From contig OZ234497.1 in assembly GCA_965153455.1 (NCBI GenBank), positions 372,001 to 436,000 on the forward strand: a DNA stretch of 64,000 nt, read 5' to 3'. Position numbers and translations under genes: made by a program. This document shows positions 45,801 to 54,937 of this stretch, piece by piece. Origin of the DNA: Sphagnum compactum (taxonomy: Eukaryota; Bryophyta; Sphagnopsida; Sphagnales). The notes beneath the pieces were generated by a model, which made no database searches, was not told the DNA's origin, and saw only the letters and a list, made by a program, of their open reading frames with translations. Positions within the stretch are counted from its first letter, which is position 1, and every line of letters starts with the position of its first letter.

Positions 45801-47217
45801 TCTTCAACATGGGGAATACCCTCCCCAAGTTACATCAAGTCAGCGGGATCGCATACAACAGCGATCCAAACGCTACTCATGGAGGGACAATCACCTCGTC
45901 CGATGCTTACCACAAGGCGACAGAGTGGTTCCACCACCACATGAACGGCCTGGTCTTATTCAGAAGGTACACTCGGAGCTTGGACATTTTGGAGTTAAGC
46001 GTACTTATAGCCTTATCGCTCCTCATTACCATTGGAGAGGTATGTATGCTCAAGTCCGAGACGTCATTGCTAGGTGTGAACAATGTGATAGAGTGAGAAC
46101 TTCCTTCTCCTCTCGACAGCTCACTCTTTCTCCACTACCTATTCAGGGCATGTTCTATCGCTGGTCATGTGATTTAGCTGGAGAATTACCACAGACCTCC
46201 AGGGGTAATGTCTACATCATGATTATGATTGAGCATTTTTCAAAGTGGGTCGAACTTGTTGCGCTACCGGACAAGTCATCACACAGCACTAGCCAGGCTT
46301 TCTTACAACAGGTTCTAAGTAGGTTTGGGGCTTGTGCTGAGTGCCTTACTGATCAAGGATCAGAATTCAGGGGAGAATTCCAAGACCTACTTGACCATGC
46401 TCTCATTGACCATCGTCGGACTTCAAGAGATCATCCCCAAGCTGATGGCCTTGCAGAAAGGATGGTTCAAACATGCAAGAAGGGACTTCGGAAGATTTGC
46501 CTCACTAAGAACAAAGAGGATTGGGACCTGGCCCTCTCTTACATCGCCATGGGTTACAGGATGTCCAAACACGCCTCTTTATCTCATTTCTCCCCTTACT
46601 TTTTACTTTTTGGGAGACATCCCATTCCACCCTCTTCCATTGTTGCTCAAATGGACCAAGTTGTGGACTTGGACTCCCCAACCATTTGGGCTAAGGTCAT
46701 TGCAGAAAGGGCCGCTCTATTCAGGAGGGTTATGCCCATGGCCATGGAAAACCTGTCCATTGCACAACATCGAGACACCTTACGGTATGCACACACACGA
46801 GGTGGTAGTTACAAACCTAAGGTGAGACAATTTGATGTTGGTGATTTTGTGTATCTTCAGCGACAACCCAATGATACTTTAGACACTTCTTCCGGTCGCA
46901 CCATCTTGAGGATTAAGGCGATCAGGCCTTCAGGTGTGTTGGAGCTACAAGGAGCTGACGGACGCACAATTCGGGATCATTCCAAAAATTGTGCGCCTTG
47001 CCACCTGCCAAACTTGGACCCTACCATCATCACATCGACTTGGATTCCTCCACTTGATTATCCATGTCAGGTATGTCAGAGGACGGACGATGCTGATCAG
47101 ATGCTGCTTTGCGACAACTGTAATGGTGGATACCATCTCTTCTGCCTCAAGCCGGAGCTCACTCAAGTTCCCGTTGGCAATTGGTACTGTTCATCATGTT
47201 CTCCTACAGCACCTTGA
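39808..47217 (+). CDS. Gag-Pol polyprotein with embedded C5-DNA methyltransferase and PHD finger
   Basis: A single intact frame of 2469 codons. Residues 1-390 are Gag. CX2CX4HX4C zinc knuckles start at C393 and C415. A coiled-coil-like segment follows at about 495-515. The aspartic protease has LLDTGA at D835. The methyltransferase spans 1055-1375. The reverse transcriptase (about 1515-1730) has YIDD at 1680-1683. The RNase H (about 1826-1930) has HTDWS, GECLA and YTDHQP. The integrase has a zinc module (H..H..C..C, from about 2055) and a DDE core D2122, D2182, E2217 (spacing 35). A GPY/F-like region follows, and the PHD finger is at 2420-2464. The RT-RNaseH-integrase order defines Ty3/gypsy. 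The start ATG follows CACC and is the first in frame. All catalytic residues of the classical enzymes are present, so the element may be active. Confidence 0.97.
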   Translation: MSSDDESSITHPEPRYQLRSNTQPFEPISLSSRSSRRYHQASTAPSSSSTSPIRNSGLGYTTSTTHQSPFEGVNQWGTPTTAPAFTPSPYTPLQAVTSTPIYTMEVSSSSGRIEKFSGRPGTISLREFKATFSTVVCELELKYGANYTEAFAFKQLARYVHYEALDVYEQHSARILGVTQAPNPAYAIAIATASQAALQAAIAHHGTVPNNPDPVPTSVNLSPQQLIAATANIPPTIDAPAFVDPVGEFFRILELEFPVKSSEKILQLATFSRQKDETLKMLYRRLLKLKEDTQSITDLEAAHRYLRSLEGTPTLHAQVLQRIFAEFGDSYTLLDVYNISEKLELAHAHYEASTMRPPSRSRPQPTTAAPTRSSHSSSRTKAVHSATPILPSCNYCGNPAHKASECNIPSEDLFCDYCGKEGHHESVCFAKFPERKQLRLQRQNLPASSTIPQPKAKAPQHSTQALPTKGNSNKNAKKKEHNADKREVLQAHAIQVQTLQNELESLRAQLANLKGKSSQSASHAQPVQGSGSREGPPRSFYGLPHDAMVGEYVLSTPHNSSLTPELATSFCPSFVAAQEASVAPRVSATRQVIQTDGLASGSSPITRARGARAVMPQSFRPLNMEEEGTLLARGEETTTPQAVRASNSHVPGVHVHQENTQFSTDQLMECQLQMHEVAQKLVSTPLFSFQDLKLSTRDIIVILEDTLNTTSGPLPTPNPHATEVPSNTLERHSIGSRVADGVRNLVTSSGMAKLVSFPTFDSTFTYQKGVKNTSLVDLLLSKGVVDSHSLHKVSHSFPKVVPSERTSIATGVAIVDNTKSAIQVGGHTPRVVLLDTGAQPVILGVQFAKKMGMLDSKLRKSMWHIRTASGSVEEVLGESSDLIALNFNEGTDQELCLQVRCLVTNATSYDVLIGQEALFPPGFTIDNWFEHAYYRVDWETDGHHLGYIPLDLHGNHSPMAHHCMLKEAHTISYIQQASHEWIEGDEEEIAYAQATESLRVVPTDIQHGPEVLQRFKVAHKPLVKALSSFESMESHGEPIKPLLRQLITWTPPKEGITLLELFGGIGTGLEALLQSGMVVRRYFYVDIDPIARQVAASRMMELTTRFPQQFTTTAWKASFTFLPPDIQLIQNKHMELLGPVDLIISGWECQGFSAAGFGEGLSDTRSGLFTDMVRLITWAQSISPTLGYVIENTPSQLDQREKVQEHYTLVKHYLGEPLLLDAAQCGSYAHRLRNWWTNLAPLSILQLALRYTIRDHNLQVSHILDDQSSCQPVTRQEKPPWFPANTIGKPRGAWPTFVSFPGAHAFQGDGPGLVYRHASATWDEPSPEERERAMGFQTGTTSHTKVTRLERNALLGRSMDLNSLTWLLVTCVLFQMYTTPTLTQSACSSDDATTWHPDQVHLPIFNTLHFTLSVGGEEVPCNLTQVMSNTPGGTSASGETITTFYESTELDNGKPNTSGSSNTLSNSIPCVSNYPFVIGNQLTKKERDQVTDLLIKYENVFAFSMKDLGRCKTMQFSIDLTDETPVYRRRHRLSKHEWELVDERCKELHEAGLIQPSSSDFAAATVMPAKKDSAGLWTEKRMCGDYRPLNLVTPQDRYPMPIPEKLFDSIGDSNIFTIVDLRQGFNQIVLVAKDRKKTAFHGSNKLWEWLVMPFGLKNAPVFFQRVMDQVLEGADFLKCYIDDVLVHSKGLLQHLAHLEELFKRLHEVNMKIHPKKCEFAVTSVVYLGHRILPNGIMAHWAKVVAILEMPDPTDVHTLRSFIGLCNYYRIYVQDFSTIAHPLYALLKKDVAWTWSEEARESFNTLKEKLSEFPILRRPDFSKVFILHTDWSALGIGAILGQLDEEGKEYVIAYASRSNNKAESNYSSYEGECLAVVWAVIHFRPYLSGTNFTLYTDHQPIKWLMTNDKLTGKLARWALILQEYEFKVIHRPGITHQNADTMSRRPLTTSEDFSEARQDFDQIPAIHVSEASSYLALLQCNLVEHPILDIWEDLDTLGFLQHGEYPPQVTSSQRDRIQQRSKRYSWRDNHLVRCLPQGDRVVPPPHERPGLIQKVHSELGHFGVKRTYSLIAPHYHWRGMYAQVRDVIARCEQCDRVRTSFSSRQLTLSPLPIQGMFYRWSCDLAGELPQTSRGNVYIMIMIEHFSKWVELVALPDKSSHSTSQAFLQQVLSRFGACAECLTDQGSEFRGEFQDLLDHALIDHRRTSRDHPQADGLAERMVQTCKKGLRKICLTKNKEDWDLALSYIAMGYRMSKHASLSHFSPYFLLFGRHPIPPSSIVAQMDQVVDLDSPTIWAKVIAERAALFRRVMPMAMENLSIAQHRDTLRYAHTRGGSYKPKVRQFDVGDFVYLQRQPNDTLDTSSGRTILRIKAIRPSGVLELQGADGRTIRDHSKNCAPCHLPNLDPTIITSTWIPPLDYPCQVCQRTDDADQMLLCDNCNGGYHLFCLKPELTQVPVGNWYCSSCSPTAP
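42970..43932 (+). other. Domain: DNMT3-like cytosine-5 DNA methyltransferase
   Basis: Residues 1055-1375 lie between protease and reverse transcriptase. Motif I is LLELFGGIGTGLEAL (S-adenosylmethionine binding). Motif IV is SGWECQGFS with the candidate catalytic cysteine C1149. Motif VI is VIENTPS (E1191, usually ENV). Motif VIII is AHRLRNWWTNL (R1231, R1233). Motifs IX/X are RAMGFQTGTTS and LERNALLGRSMDLNSL, which match the LLGRSWSVP block of DNMT3. The AAHR.R..W.NL and LLGRS signatures point to the de novo (DNMT3) class rather than DNMT1 or CMT. The Pro before the catalytic Cys is Glu, which is unusual. Expected role: methylating the element's own DNA or its target site, by inference. Confidence 0.92.
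47065..47199 (+). other. Domain: PHD finger at the polyprotein C-terminus
   Basis: C4-H-C3 pattern: C2420, C2423, then LLCDNC, GYHLFC, and WYCSSC ending at C2464. PHD fingers bind histone tails, commonly H3 by its K4 state. Downstream of integrase it occupies the place of the chromodomain in chromoviruses and may steer integration to chosen chromatin. The stop codon follows five residues later. Confidence 0.92.
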
Positions 47218-47258
47218 TTCCTACTCAGACCATGCCATGCTTTTCCCGGCTCAGGTCT

Positions 47259-47266
47259 GGGGGGGG
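47259..47266 (+). promoter_or_regulatory. Putative polypurine tract (G8)
   Basis: Eight G directly precede segment A1 and lie 41 bp behind the stop codon. A polypurine tract primes plus-strand synthesis, and the base after it defines the 5' end of U3. That would place the U3 start at A1 and not at B2. Confidence 0.55.
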
Positions 47267-47441
47267 ATACATGAGAATTTCATCTCAGTCTCATGTGTGC
47301 ATTGTATATATATGTGTGCATGTATCTCTTTTTAGTTGATTAGTTTATATCTTTGACTGGCTTTAGTCTTTTTGTTTAGTAGAGTTTCTTATGAATGTAC
47401 ACCTTACGACACTGTATGTCACGACACTACACGTCACGACA
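47267..47441 (+). repeat. Segment A1 (175 bp)
   Basis: It starts ATACATGAG and ends CACGACA. An apparently identical copy (A2) follows B2. No copy exists next to B1. It is separated from B2 by GC only. Confidence 0.95.
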
Positions 47442-47443
47442 GC

Positions 47444-47755
47444 TGTCATGCCCGTATGCACGGCCTCATACATGATGGCCGGCTACGGGCATGCCCATCA
47501 TGTCTTTTGAGGGCTAATGTACGTTTGTAGGGTTAATGTGCGCTCATAAGTGACTGTACGCTATTAGGTATTTAGGGTTTCAGCTTTGGTGGCTGTATAA
47601 AAGGGCCAAGCTCTGCCCTTCTCCTTTAGTTTTTCTAGAATTCCTTGGTCAGGAGTTTTCTCCATCATAAGCTAGGATTTCTAGATGCTCACGGCGGCCA
47701 TTGCACGGCCGCCGTCTACATACATTTCATTTCTTTCTTGCATTGCATTTTCAAT
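47444..47755 (+). repeat. Terminal repeat B2 (312 bp)
   Basis: Second copy of B1 with one base difference. It carries the same TATA box (47596-47603) and hairpins, and is flanked on both sides by copies of A. Confidence 0.95.
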
Positions 47756-47930
47756 ATACATGAGAATTTCATCTCAGTCTCATGTGTGCATTGTATATAT
47801 ATGTGTGCATGTATCTCTTTTTAGTTGATTAGTTTATATCTTTGACTGGCTTTAGTCTTTTTGTTTAGTAGAGTTTCTTATGAATGTACACCTTACGACA
47901 CTGTATGTCACGACACTACACGTCACGACA
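47756..47930 (+). repeat. Segment A2 (175 bp), 3' terminus of the element
   Basis: Copy of A1, ending CACGACA at 47930 and followed by CTAT, the repeat of the bases before B1. B2 plus A2 together form a 487-bp TG...CA unit that looks like a full LTR. Confidence 0.95.
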
Positions 47931-47934
47931 CTAT

Positions 47935-48579
47935 GACCTTCAACAACTAAGCTTCTCATTTTGCTGTTGGAGTACACTGGAGTTACATTGGGATATTGTT
48001 GCGTTGCTTAGTTTTTGATATCAAAGTCGTATTTCCATGACTTTGGGAGTCCTTCATGGTCACCACTGGTGCCAGTCAAACTTTAACATCCATGGATGTG
48101 GCACCTCCCAACTGGGGCTTCGGTGAAACATACCAAGGATCCCTAGTACTATGGAAATCCTACCAAAGAATTATTTCCCACGCTGTTTGACACTTTCTTA
48201 ATGGCACAATGCATAGAGATTAGATCATTCAGGCTGGAAGACTTTTCAGATTACCAGCATATAAAAAGCCTATTGCGTAGACTGTGGGTGGAAAATTTCG
48301 ACCCATTTATCTAGCAGATTGGGACAACCCATGTCTGTGTGTAAAGATTTGGAGGAGAAGATTTCTGAAGGGATCTGTCATGAGAAGAAGCTCTTGCAAT
48401 TTGACATAAGAGCAGCCAGATGGTGCTAGAATTTGGGATTCAACATATGCTGGAAACCCAAGGATATAGGATTTTTCAAAATGTAGAATCATTTGGAAAA
48501 TGACATATATGGTATGCTGCAATCTCCCTCCATCCTCTCCCCTGCACAGCCTTTCCCTGCTTTGAGTTCCCAATGATGA
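47935..48579. other. Intergenic, nothing recognised
   Basis: Flank of the retrotransposon insertion. No coding similarity was recognised. Confidence 0.45.
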
Positions 48580-48930
48580 AAAAAAACCTTATTTTCCTTG
48601 CAAGGTGTTGGAGGCAAAAATGGTAGGCAGGGAAGATGCATTCAAGTCCCTTCCCCTCTTGCTCAAAAGAAAAGCCTTATTTTCTCTGCTAGGTGACAGA
48701 TGCTGAAATGTACACAGGGGAACTGCATTTTATTAGCACGGCCTTCTTCAAGAGCTTTGCCCTCTTCAGACATCGCACTTCAGAAAAATCTTTATTTTCC
48801 CTGGAAGGTGATCGCAACAAAAATGTACAAAAGGAAATTTCATTTTGTTCCCAGGGTCTTCACTAATTTTCCCCTGCTTCAGCTTCAATACTGTGTAAAA
48901 ACCCTTCCTTTCCCCTAAATGGAAAAAGAA
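48580..48930 (+). repeat. Degenerate tandem units of about 110-120 bp
   Basis: Three stretches (from about 48580, 48670 and 48785) share AAAA(A/T)C(C/T)TTATTTTC followed by a GGTG...AAATGTACA-like segment and a CTTC..CTTTGCCC-like segment. The divergence is strong, and the limits are approximate. Confidence 0.45.
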
Positions 48931-51900
48931 TAGGGAATTTGCATTTCCCATTCAATTGCAAAGGGGATTCGTTGAGATTCTCAGATTTTCAAACAGAGGA
49001 TCCCCCACAAGTTTCTTGTGTTGGGTGACCCAGCACCCATACTGGTAGCACGGTAGAACTGTAAAATTCATTTAAATTGTTTCCAAATCTTACAAATACC
49101 CATGCTTAGATTGAAGTAGGGTCTTTGAGATTAAATCTAATATTTTTTGGGCTTAACATGGTCACTTAAAGGTCTCACTAAAAAAGGTGAAGGGCACCAA
49201 GGTGGCGGTTCACCCTTGCAATGAGGTGTGTAAGGTGATGGGGGAGCCCGACTCGCACTCGCCGACCCTGACATGACCCGTCCAAGAAAATGCCCACCTT
49301 GTGAAAAGATTTTTAGGCATTTAAAATAGCTTTTATCTTTTGTTTATCTTTCTGTACCACATTACAAGGGTCTGCTGTCCTGAGACCTTACAGAGTTCTT
49401 ATGGGAACAATGACATTACGCCATACAACCCAGGCCATTGAAAATGATAAGTCATTTCAGCTGAAAAATCTTTATGCACCCCAAGTCCTCGTCACAGGAC
49501 TTCCTGGAGGGAGGTCCTGCCAACAAGGGGGATAAGGAAGTTCACCAATTCCATTGGGAAGAGGACTCTCCCCAATAGAAGAATACTTTCTAGAGTCATC
49601 TATTATGCCTCTTCTCTGTGACATACATCAGCAAGTGTTCAGTAAGCATTGGGTCATACTACAACAATTTTATGGTTTTGTATGGGTTTGTATGTGCACT
49701 TCTTTTCAAAATAATTTTCATTTGGCAAAGTGGTAAATTTTTGTTGGAAACCCGCATTTTACACCCTGAAACATGTTAAAATGTTCAACTTTTTCTCAAA
49801 GAAGTACTAACAAAAAAAATTAAAAATATAATTTTATTTGAGTCCCTAAAAATCATAATATCAATCATTGGATCATTTTGCTATCCATGTAAAAAGCCTA
49901 ATGTCAAAATGCAAAATCCATTCAGTTCACAATATAAGTCCATAGATATTTTACTTTTGTATGTTATGCATAATAAATAGTTGTCATATGCATACTCAAG
50001 TTAATAATCTCAAAGTAAATCCCTATTGAATTTTTTTGACATGTATAATACAAATTAACTATTGCATTTATACTCATATGATAAAAACTATGAATGTGAT
50101 GTCAATGATAAGACACCTTAGCTTGCATCAACCCCAAAATATCATTTAATCATATTGAATATACGAATGATTTGGATTTAAATTTGAGAATGATTTTTGT
50201 CTATCAATATATATTTGTGTGTGTGTGTGTGTGTGTAAAAATTTAAATTATTGAATCAACGATGTTGAATAAAATTATGAAAATAATATTCATTTAAGAT
50301 TAAAATATGTTGAATTTGCATTAGTAGTTGCAACATATGAAAATAAACTCATATTTTTAGTTTACATTGTAAATGACCTTATGTTAGAGGATAGATACTA
50401 ATTAGGTATACTTGACAGATGTATGTCAATTTTTACAAGTCTAATATTCACAATGGTTACATTCACATTTTGCCATGCCTTCCAAAGGATCAAATGTCAT
50501 AATGTCATACATTCATAGTTTCACACACTTGGACATTTGGAAAAATGTTTCAAACTTTTAGCAATGTAGCAAGGTACTATTTACTCTCCACTCATGTACC
50601 ATAATGTTGAAAGTTTTGAAGTTAATTTTTTTGAAGTAGCAATGCGGCCTCAATCATGATTTGTCACATCCAAATGTCCTCCCCTTCCCCAACCATACAC
50701 AAGAAAAAATTAATGTGACAATGTAGGATGGGATTTCGGTGATCATCATTGTGAAAATTTTAAAGCCATTCCAAATTATAATTCGTCATAGATCAAATTT
50801 CAGTTTAGAATCATTTTTTGTTGTTTTTTTTTTTGGCAACTTTTCAATGTTTTTATATGTTTGTATCTTGTTGTGAACTTATTCAATGAATTAGACTTTT
50901 GTTGACCAGAATGAAAAAATAATAATTAATGAAACAAAACAATATATAGTGAAATTTATAGAACTTATCTTTTGAAAAGACAAAATTGATTACAACAAAA
51001 TTATTATGTCCACAAAAAAATTTAATCATTGTCACTGCTCGTGCAAAGTAGCGTGGAGCCCAAATGGATAAGTATAAAGTGAAAGTCAACTTAAATATCA
51101 CCATTTGGGGCAATCATGATTATGGTTGACTATTAAAAAAAACAATGAACAACTTTTTTTGAATTGATGCACTCTGCTTCTAAGGACCTAAAATACGTGC
51201 ATATTTTCATGTCCAAAGCAATTTATTAATGAATCCACTAAATTTGATTGTTGTAAATATACATCCAAAATTTATAGCTCAATAAGTTTAATAATTCCTA
51301 CTTTTAGTCACATATTTATTTGTATTTGAAACAAATTATTTTTTATGTATGTACATTGTCATGGAAACAACAAATATAGTTCATGAAGGAAACTCAAAGT
51401 CGTTAAACTATTTTGCACATTTGTGCATTAAGACCAAAGTTTTGTCTAAATGCAAGCATGGCAAAATAGATAGCTCATTTATCCTTGTCACAAAAAAATA
51501 CAAATAACTATTAAATAACTTTGATGTATTGAAAGTAAAACTATTATTTTATTATTGAAGAACACCATATTGAAATATCTCTTTTCCAAGATGGGTTGTA
51601 AATAAATAAAATATTCATTCAAAAAAATTCAAGTTAATGGAGGCTTAAAACTTACTTATGTATTATCAATTTATGCATATTATAATCATCATATGTCAAA
51701 CTTCTAATGTAATTAAATAACTTTGAACACTATATTGATTAGTTTGGAACTTGTAAATTATTTTGATCATATTAAAAATTTTCAAACTTTGTGTTCAACG
51801 TACCTTAATAGAGAAACTAATGATTTCATATTTTTATTGGTAATAGTTTTTAAATATATATTTTATTATTTATATTAAAAAATTCTCATTTTAAAATTAG

Positions 51901-52695
51901 ATTTTGGGCAAACGTTTTTTATTTGTGGGTTTACCATGCTTTCACCTGTCTACAACAAGTGCTTTTGAAACCAAGTTCAGTTTTCTCTTGTGCCCTTGGT
52001 GACACAAATAACGCATGGAAAAAAAAGTGATATATATTAGACAAAACATCATTTGAAAAGTTTTCTTTGGTTGTAACTTGTTCACACCAACCTCACAATC
52101 AATGGAAAAGAAGGTGTGAAAATTCCAAATAATGTAATTCCTCATTTTGTATTTACAAGTATGCAAGGAACATGGAATCTGTGAAAAAAAATGCAATAGA
52201 AATACCAACATGAAGATTGCTACCATAACATAATTCAATTTCTCTGAAAAGATAAGACTTCATTATTTGGATAATATGGTTGCTAATTCCACAAATACAT
52301 TACTTCCAAGGTCCAACCCCTCTCCATGTTCTAATCAAACTTACTTCCCTAAATTGACATGAATGAATATATGAATGTGTAGACTTTGTCTTCTTGGTTT
52401 ACAAACTTACATTTCAATATTAGTTCTCTCAAGTGGAGTTCAGTTTATTGATTAAAAAGGAAATGGTCAAGATGCATTAGAAAAACAATATTTTGAAACT
52501 AAAATGAAAGAGATGTGTAGATAGGATACATATCTCACATTGTCAGGTGAGGACTCTTCTTTTGCAACCATTCATGCATTGGTTTTTGTACTTATCAAAA
52601 GGTTTTGTTCTATTGAGACAAAAGCAAAGCCTCATACTTGGAACAATAAAATGCCCCAAACCTGGAAAATCCCACTTCCTGAAGAACACGGAAAA
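48931..52695. other. AT-rich intergenic DNA
   Basis: About 3.8 kb without a recognised gene. From 49740 on the base composition is strongly AT-rich. A (GT)n microsatellite lies at about 50216-50236. Confidence 0.5.
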
Positions 52696-52800
52696 AGAAT
52701 TCCTTGAGTAACTCGAACGCCTTCAGTGGAGGACCCATATAGGATGTGCATTTAAGAATTCCTTGAGTAACTTGAGCGACTTTAGAGGAGGACCCACATA
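52696..52800. repeat. Tandem duplication, 2 x 57 bp
   Basis: AAGAATTCCTTGAGTAACT begins at 52696 and again at 52753. The copies share the later GAGGACCCA text with a few changes. Confidence 0.85.
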
Positions 52801-53330
52801 TCTTAGGCCCTGCATTTTACTCGAGATAGGGTTGTCAAAAACGTGTGGACATGTATGCTCACACTTTCTCCCATTTTGCTCCTTGTTCATCACAAATTGG
52901 AAAGAGAAAGTCTCCCAATGGTCCACCCCAATGAGGGATTGGAGACAACCAGTCAGTAGGTAGTTGCAAACTTGTCATCTCATCCAAATGCTTGTTTCAA
53001 GTACTAACGAATAATAAAAATAAGCACAAAACCCAAATACCCATTCCAAGTGGCCGGATTTTTTTCACCAAAATCCCATTCCAATATATTCTCTCCACAT
53101 GTGTGGGATCATAAGTGGTCCCAACTCTAGGAATCCATGGGCTTCCATAAATACCACACTGGAAAAAAACAAAACAAAATCTAACAGACTAATTATCCTA
53201 AACTTTCTGACATCTCTTGTTGGCCTCGCCTACCAAGGCAAGGATATTGTGTTTAGATTCATTACAGAGTATTACATATAGTAAAGGAAGAATGAAGCTT
53301 CCCCTTAATCCGGACGGACAGGAGCTACGG
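52801..53330. other. Intergenic, nothing recognised
   Basis: No gene or structured repeat was recognised. The end carries a GAAGCTTCCCCTTAATCCGG motif that recurs at 54304 and 55866. Confidence 0.45.
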
Positions 53331-53540
53331 ACAATAGCTAAATATAGCGAGGACGGGAGGTGAGGACAATAGCTAAATATAGCGAGGACGGGAGGTGAGG
53401 ACAATAGCTAAATATAGCGAGGACGGGAGGTGAGGACAATAGCTAAATATAGCGAGGACGGGAGGTGAGGACAATAGCTAAATATAGCGAGGACGGGAGG
53501 TGAGGACAATAGCTAAATATAGCGAGGACGGGAGGTGAGG
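53331..53540. repeat. Minisatellite, 6 x 35 bp, identical units
   Basis: Six head-to-tail copies of a 35-bp unit begin at 53331, 53366, 53401, 53436, 53471 and 53506. The unit starts ACAATAGCTAAATATAGCGA. No difference was seen between units, so the expansion is recent. Confidence 0.97.
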
Positions 53541-54937
53541 CACGATTCTGTGAAGCCGTTGAGGAAAGGGGAAGCCATGATTATGGGAAAGACAGGATTT
53601 ATGGGAAAGACGGGGAGCACGTTACAGCTAAACTAGCTTGCTACTGCGTACCTGTTCATGTGGACGTGTCAGGCAGAGACTTTAGATCTAGGTGGTAAAT
53701 CCAACGGCGGAGGAGGCCATACGAAATCAGGCCGCCAGGGCGGGAATTCTCACTTATCTTGGTGTATTCTAATTTTTCCTAAGAGGATTAATCTCCCACA
53801 TCAGTGTCATGTATCCGACGGTTGTAAAAAGTGGTAGTGGGCATTGGTATATCCTCTCCCTTGAAAGACTTACTTGACAAGGAAGAGGCACCTGCTTTTC
53901 ACATCCAGGTTAAATCTATTTAAAAAAGGTAAAACATTTTGGAAAATCATTTGTGATATTGTTTTTTCAAAAAATGCTGCTATTGGGAATTATTTGGGAA
54001 CATAAGGGAACATAGAACATACCACGGAAAGTGGAGAGGAAAGCATAAAGGAAGAGGGAAAGGAAGGAAGGTGAGAAAATAAAAAGAAAATTTGCTATAA
54101 ATTTAAAAAATTTAACATGAGGGAAATATGAACCCAAACAAATCTCAACAAGGAACTATACTATCTACATAAAATAGATTGGGGATGAAATTGAACACAA
54201 AGATACAAAATGTATCAATGGATGGAATGTGTAATTACTTCAATGAAATTGAGGTTCTTGGATGGAGTCTTCGAAATGAACTATATTATGCATGTGTTAA
54301 ATGAAGCTTCCCTTGAATCCGTCTGTCCCGTCATCCATCCGGACGGATGCAGCTATATCATCCCCATTATTTAAAATAGAAGCATAGGGGCTTCCACGTG
54401 ACACATCATTTTAGCTTATATATGTGACAATCAGAAAAAAAAACCACCAAAAGAGAAAGGCCAGTGTGTTCAAATGTAAGTTAACTCCCATTTTAGAAAG
54501 TATCTTCTTGGCAGGCCAACTAGGGCTCATGCAAACCTGCCTAGACAGAAGAGCACCACCTCTTGAGCACAAAACCCACTCCTTCAACCTGGAATAAAAA
54601 TGTTGTGCCCTCCCCAGTCCATGCTATGGAATTAAAGGGAGGTGCTATTGGGAACACCCTTAGGGAACCCATTGGGAACTTGAAAGGAACATGTTGGGAA
54701 CAAAGGGAAAATGAAAAAAAAAAATCCTTTCCCCCCAACCCAAAACTTAAAAAAATTGGGCCTTTTGAATGCATGCTGAACCTTCCCATTGGCTGCATGA
54801 AATTTTCTATTTTCAAAACTGTTCGTCACCATATAAACTGGGGGTATTTATTTAGTATTAAGGATGCCATACTTACCAGGGTTAGAAGCATCCTAAAAAA
54901 ATTTAGGTTTTTATCAATGTAGGTGCCGGTTCACCCT
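53541..54937. other. Intergenic with TE-like motif
   Basis: No gene recognised. At 54304 a GAAGCTTCCCTTGAATCCGT motif is followed by CCCGTCATCCATCCGGACGG. A stretch CCATTGGCTGCATGAAATTTT at about 54787 has a diverged relative at about 56718, indicating dispersed repeat DNA. Confidence 0.45.

Larger units (their letters stand above)
38259..47930 (+). mobile_element. Ty3/gypsy retrotransposon with DNA methyltransferase and PHD finger, 9672 bp
   Basis: The unit starts TGTCATG and ends CACGACA (TG...CA) and is flanked on both sides by CTAT (38255-38258 and 47931-47934), a 4-bp target duplication. Order: terminal repeat B1 (38259-38570), leader (38571-39807), one polyprotein ORF (39808-47217), G8 tract (47259-47266), A1 (47267-47441), GC, B2 (47444-47755), A2 (47756-47930). 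B1 and B2 differ by one base in 312, and A1 and A2 appear identical, so it inserted recently. No primer-binding site for initiator tRNA-Met was found behind B1. Confidence 0.95.

Noticed and set aside
38259-47930. Classification as a tyrosine-recombinase (DIRS/Ngaro) element because of split repeats
   Set aside because: The polyprotein has an H2C2 zinc module and a DDE triad with 35-residue spacing, the RT order is Ty3/gypsy, and a 4-bp flank duplication is present. No recombinase motif was seen.
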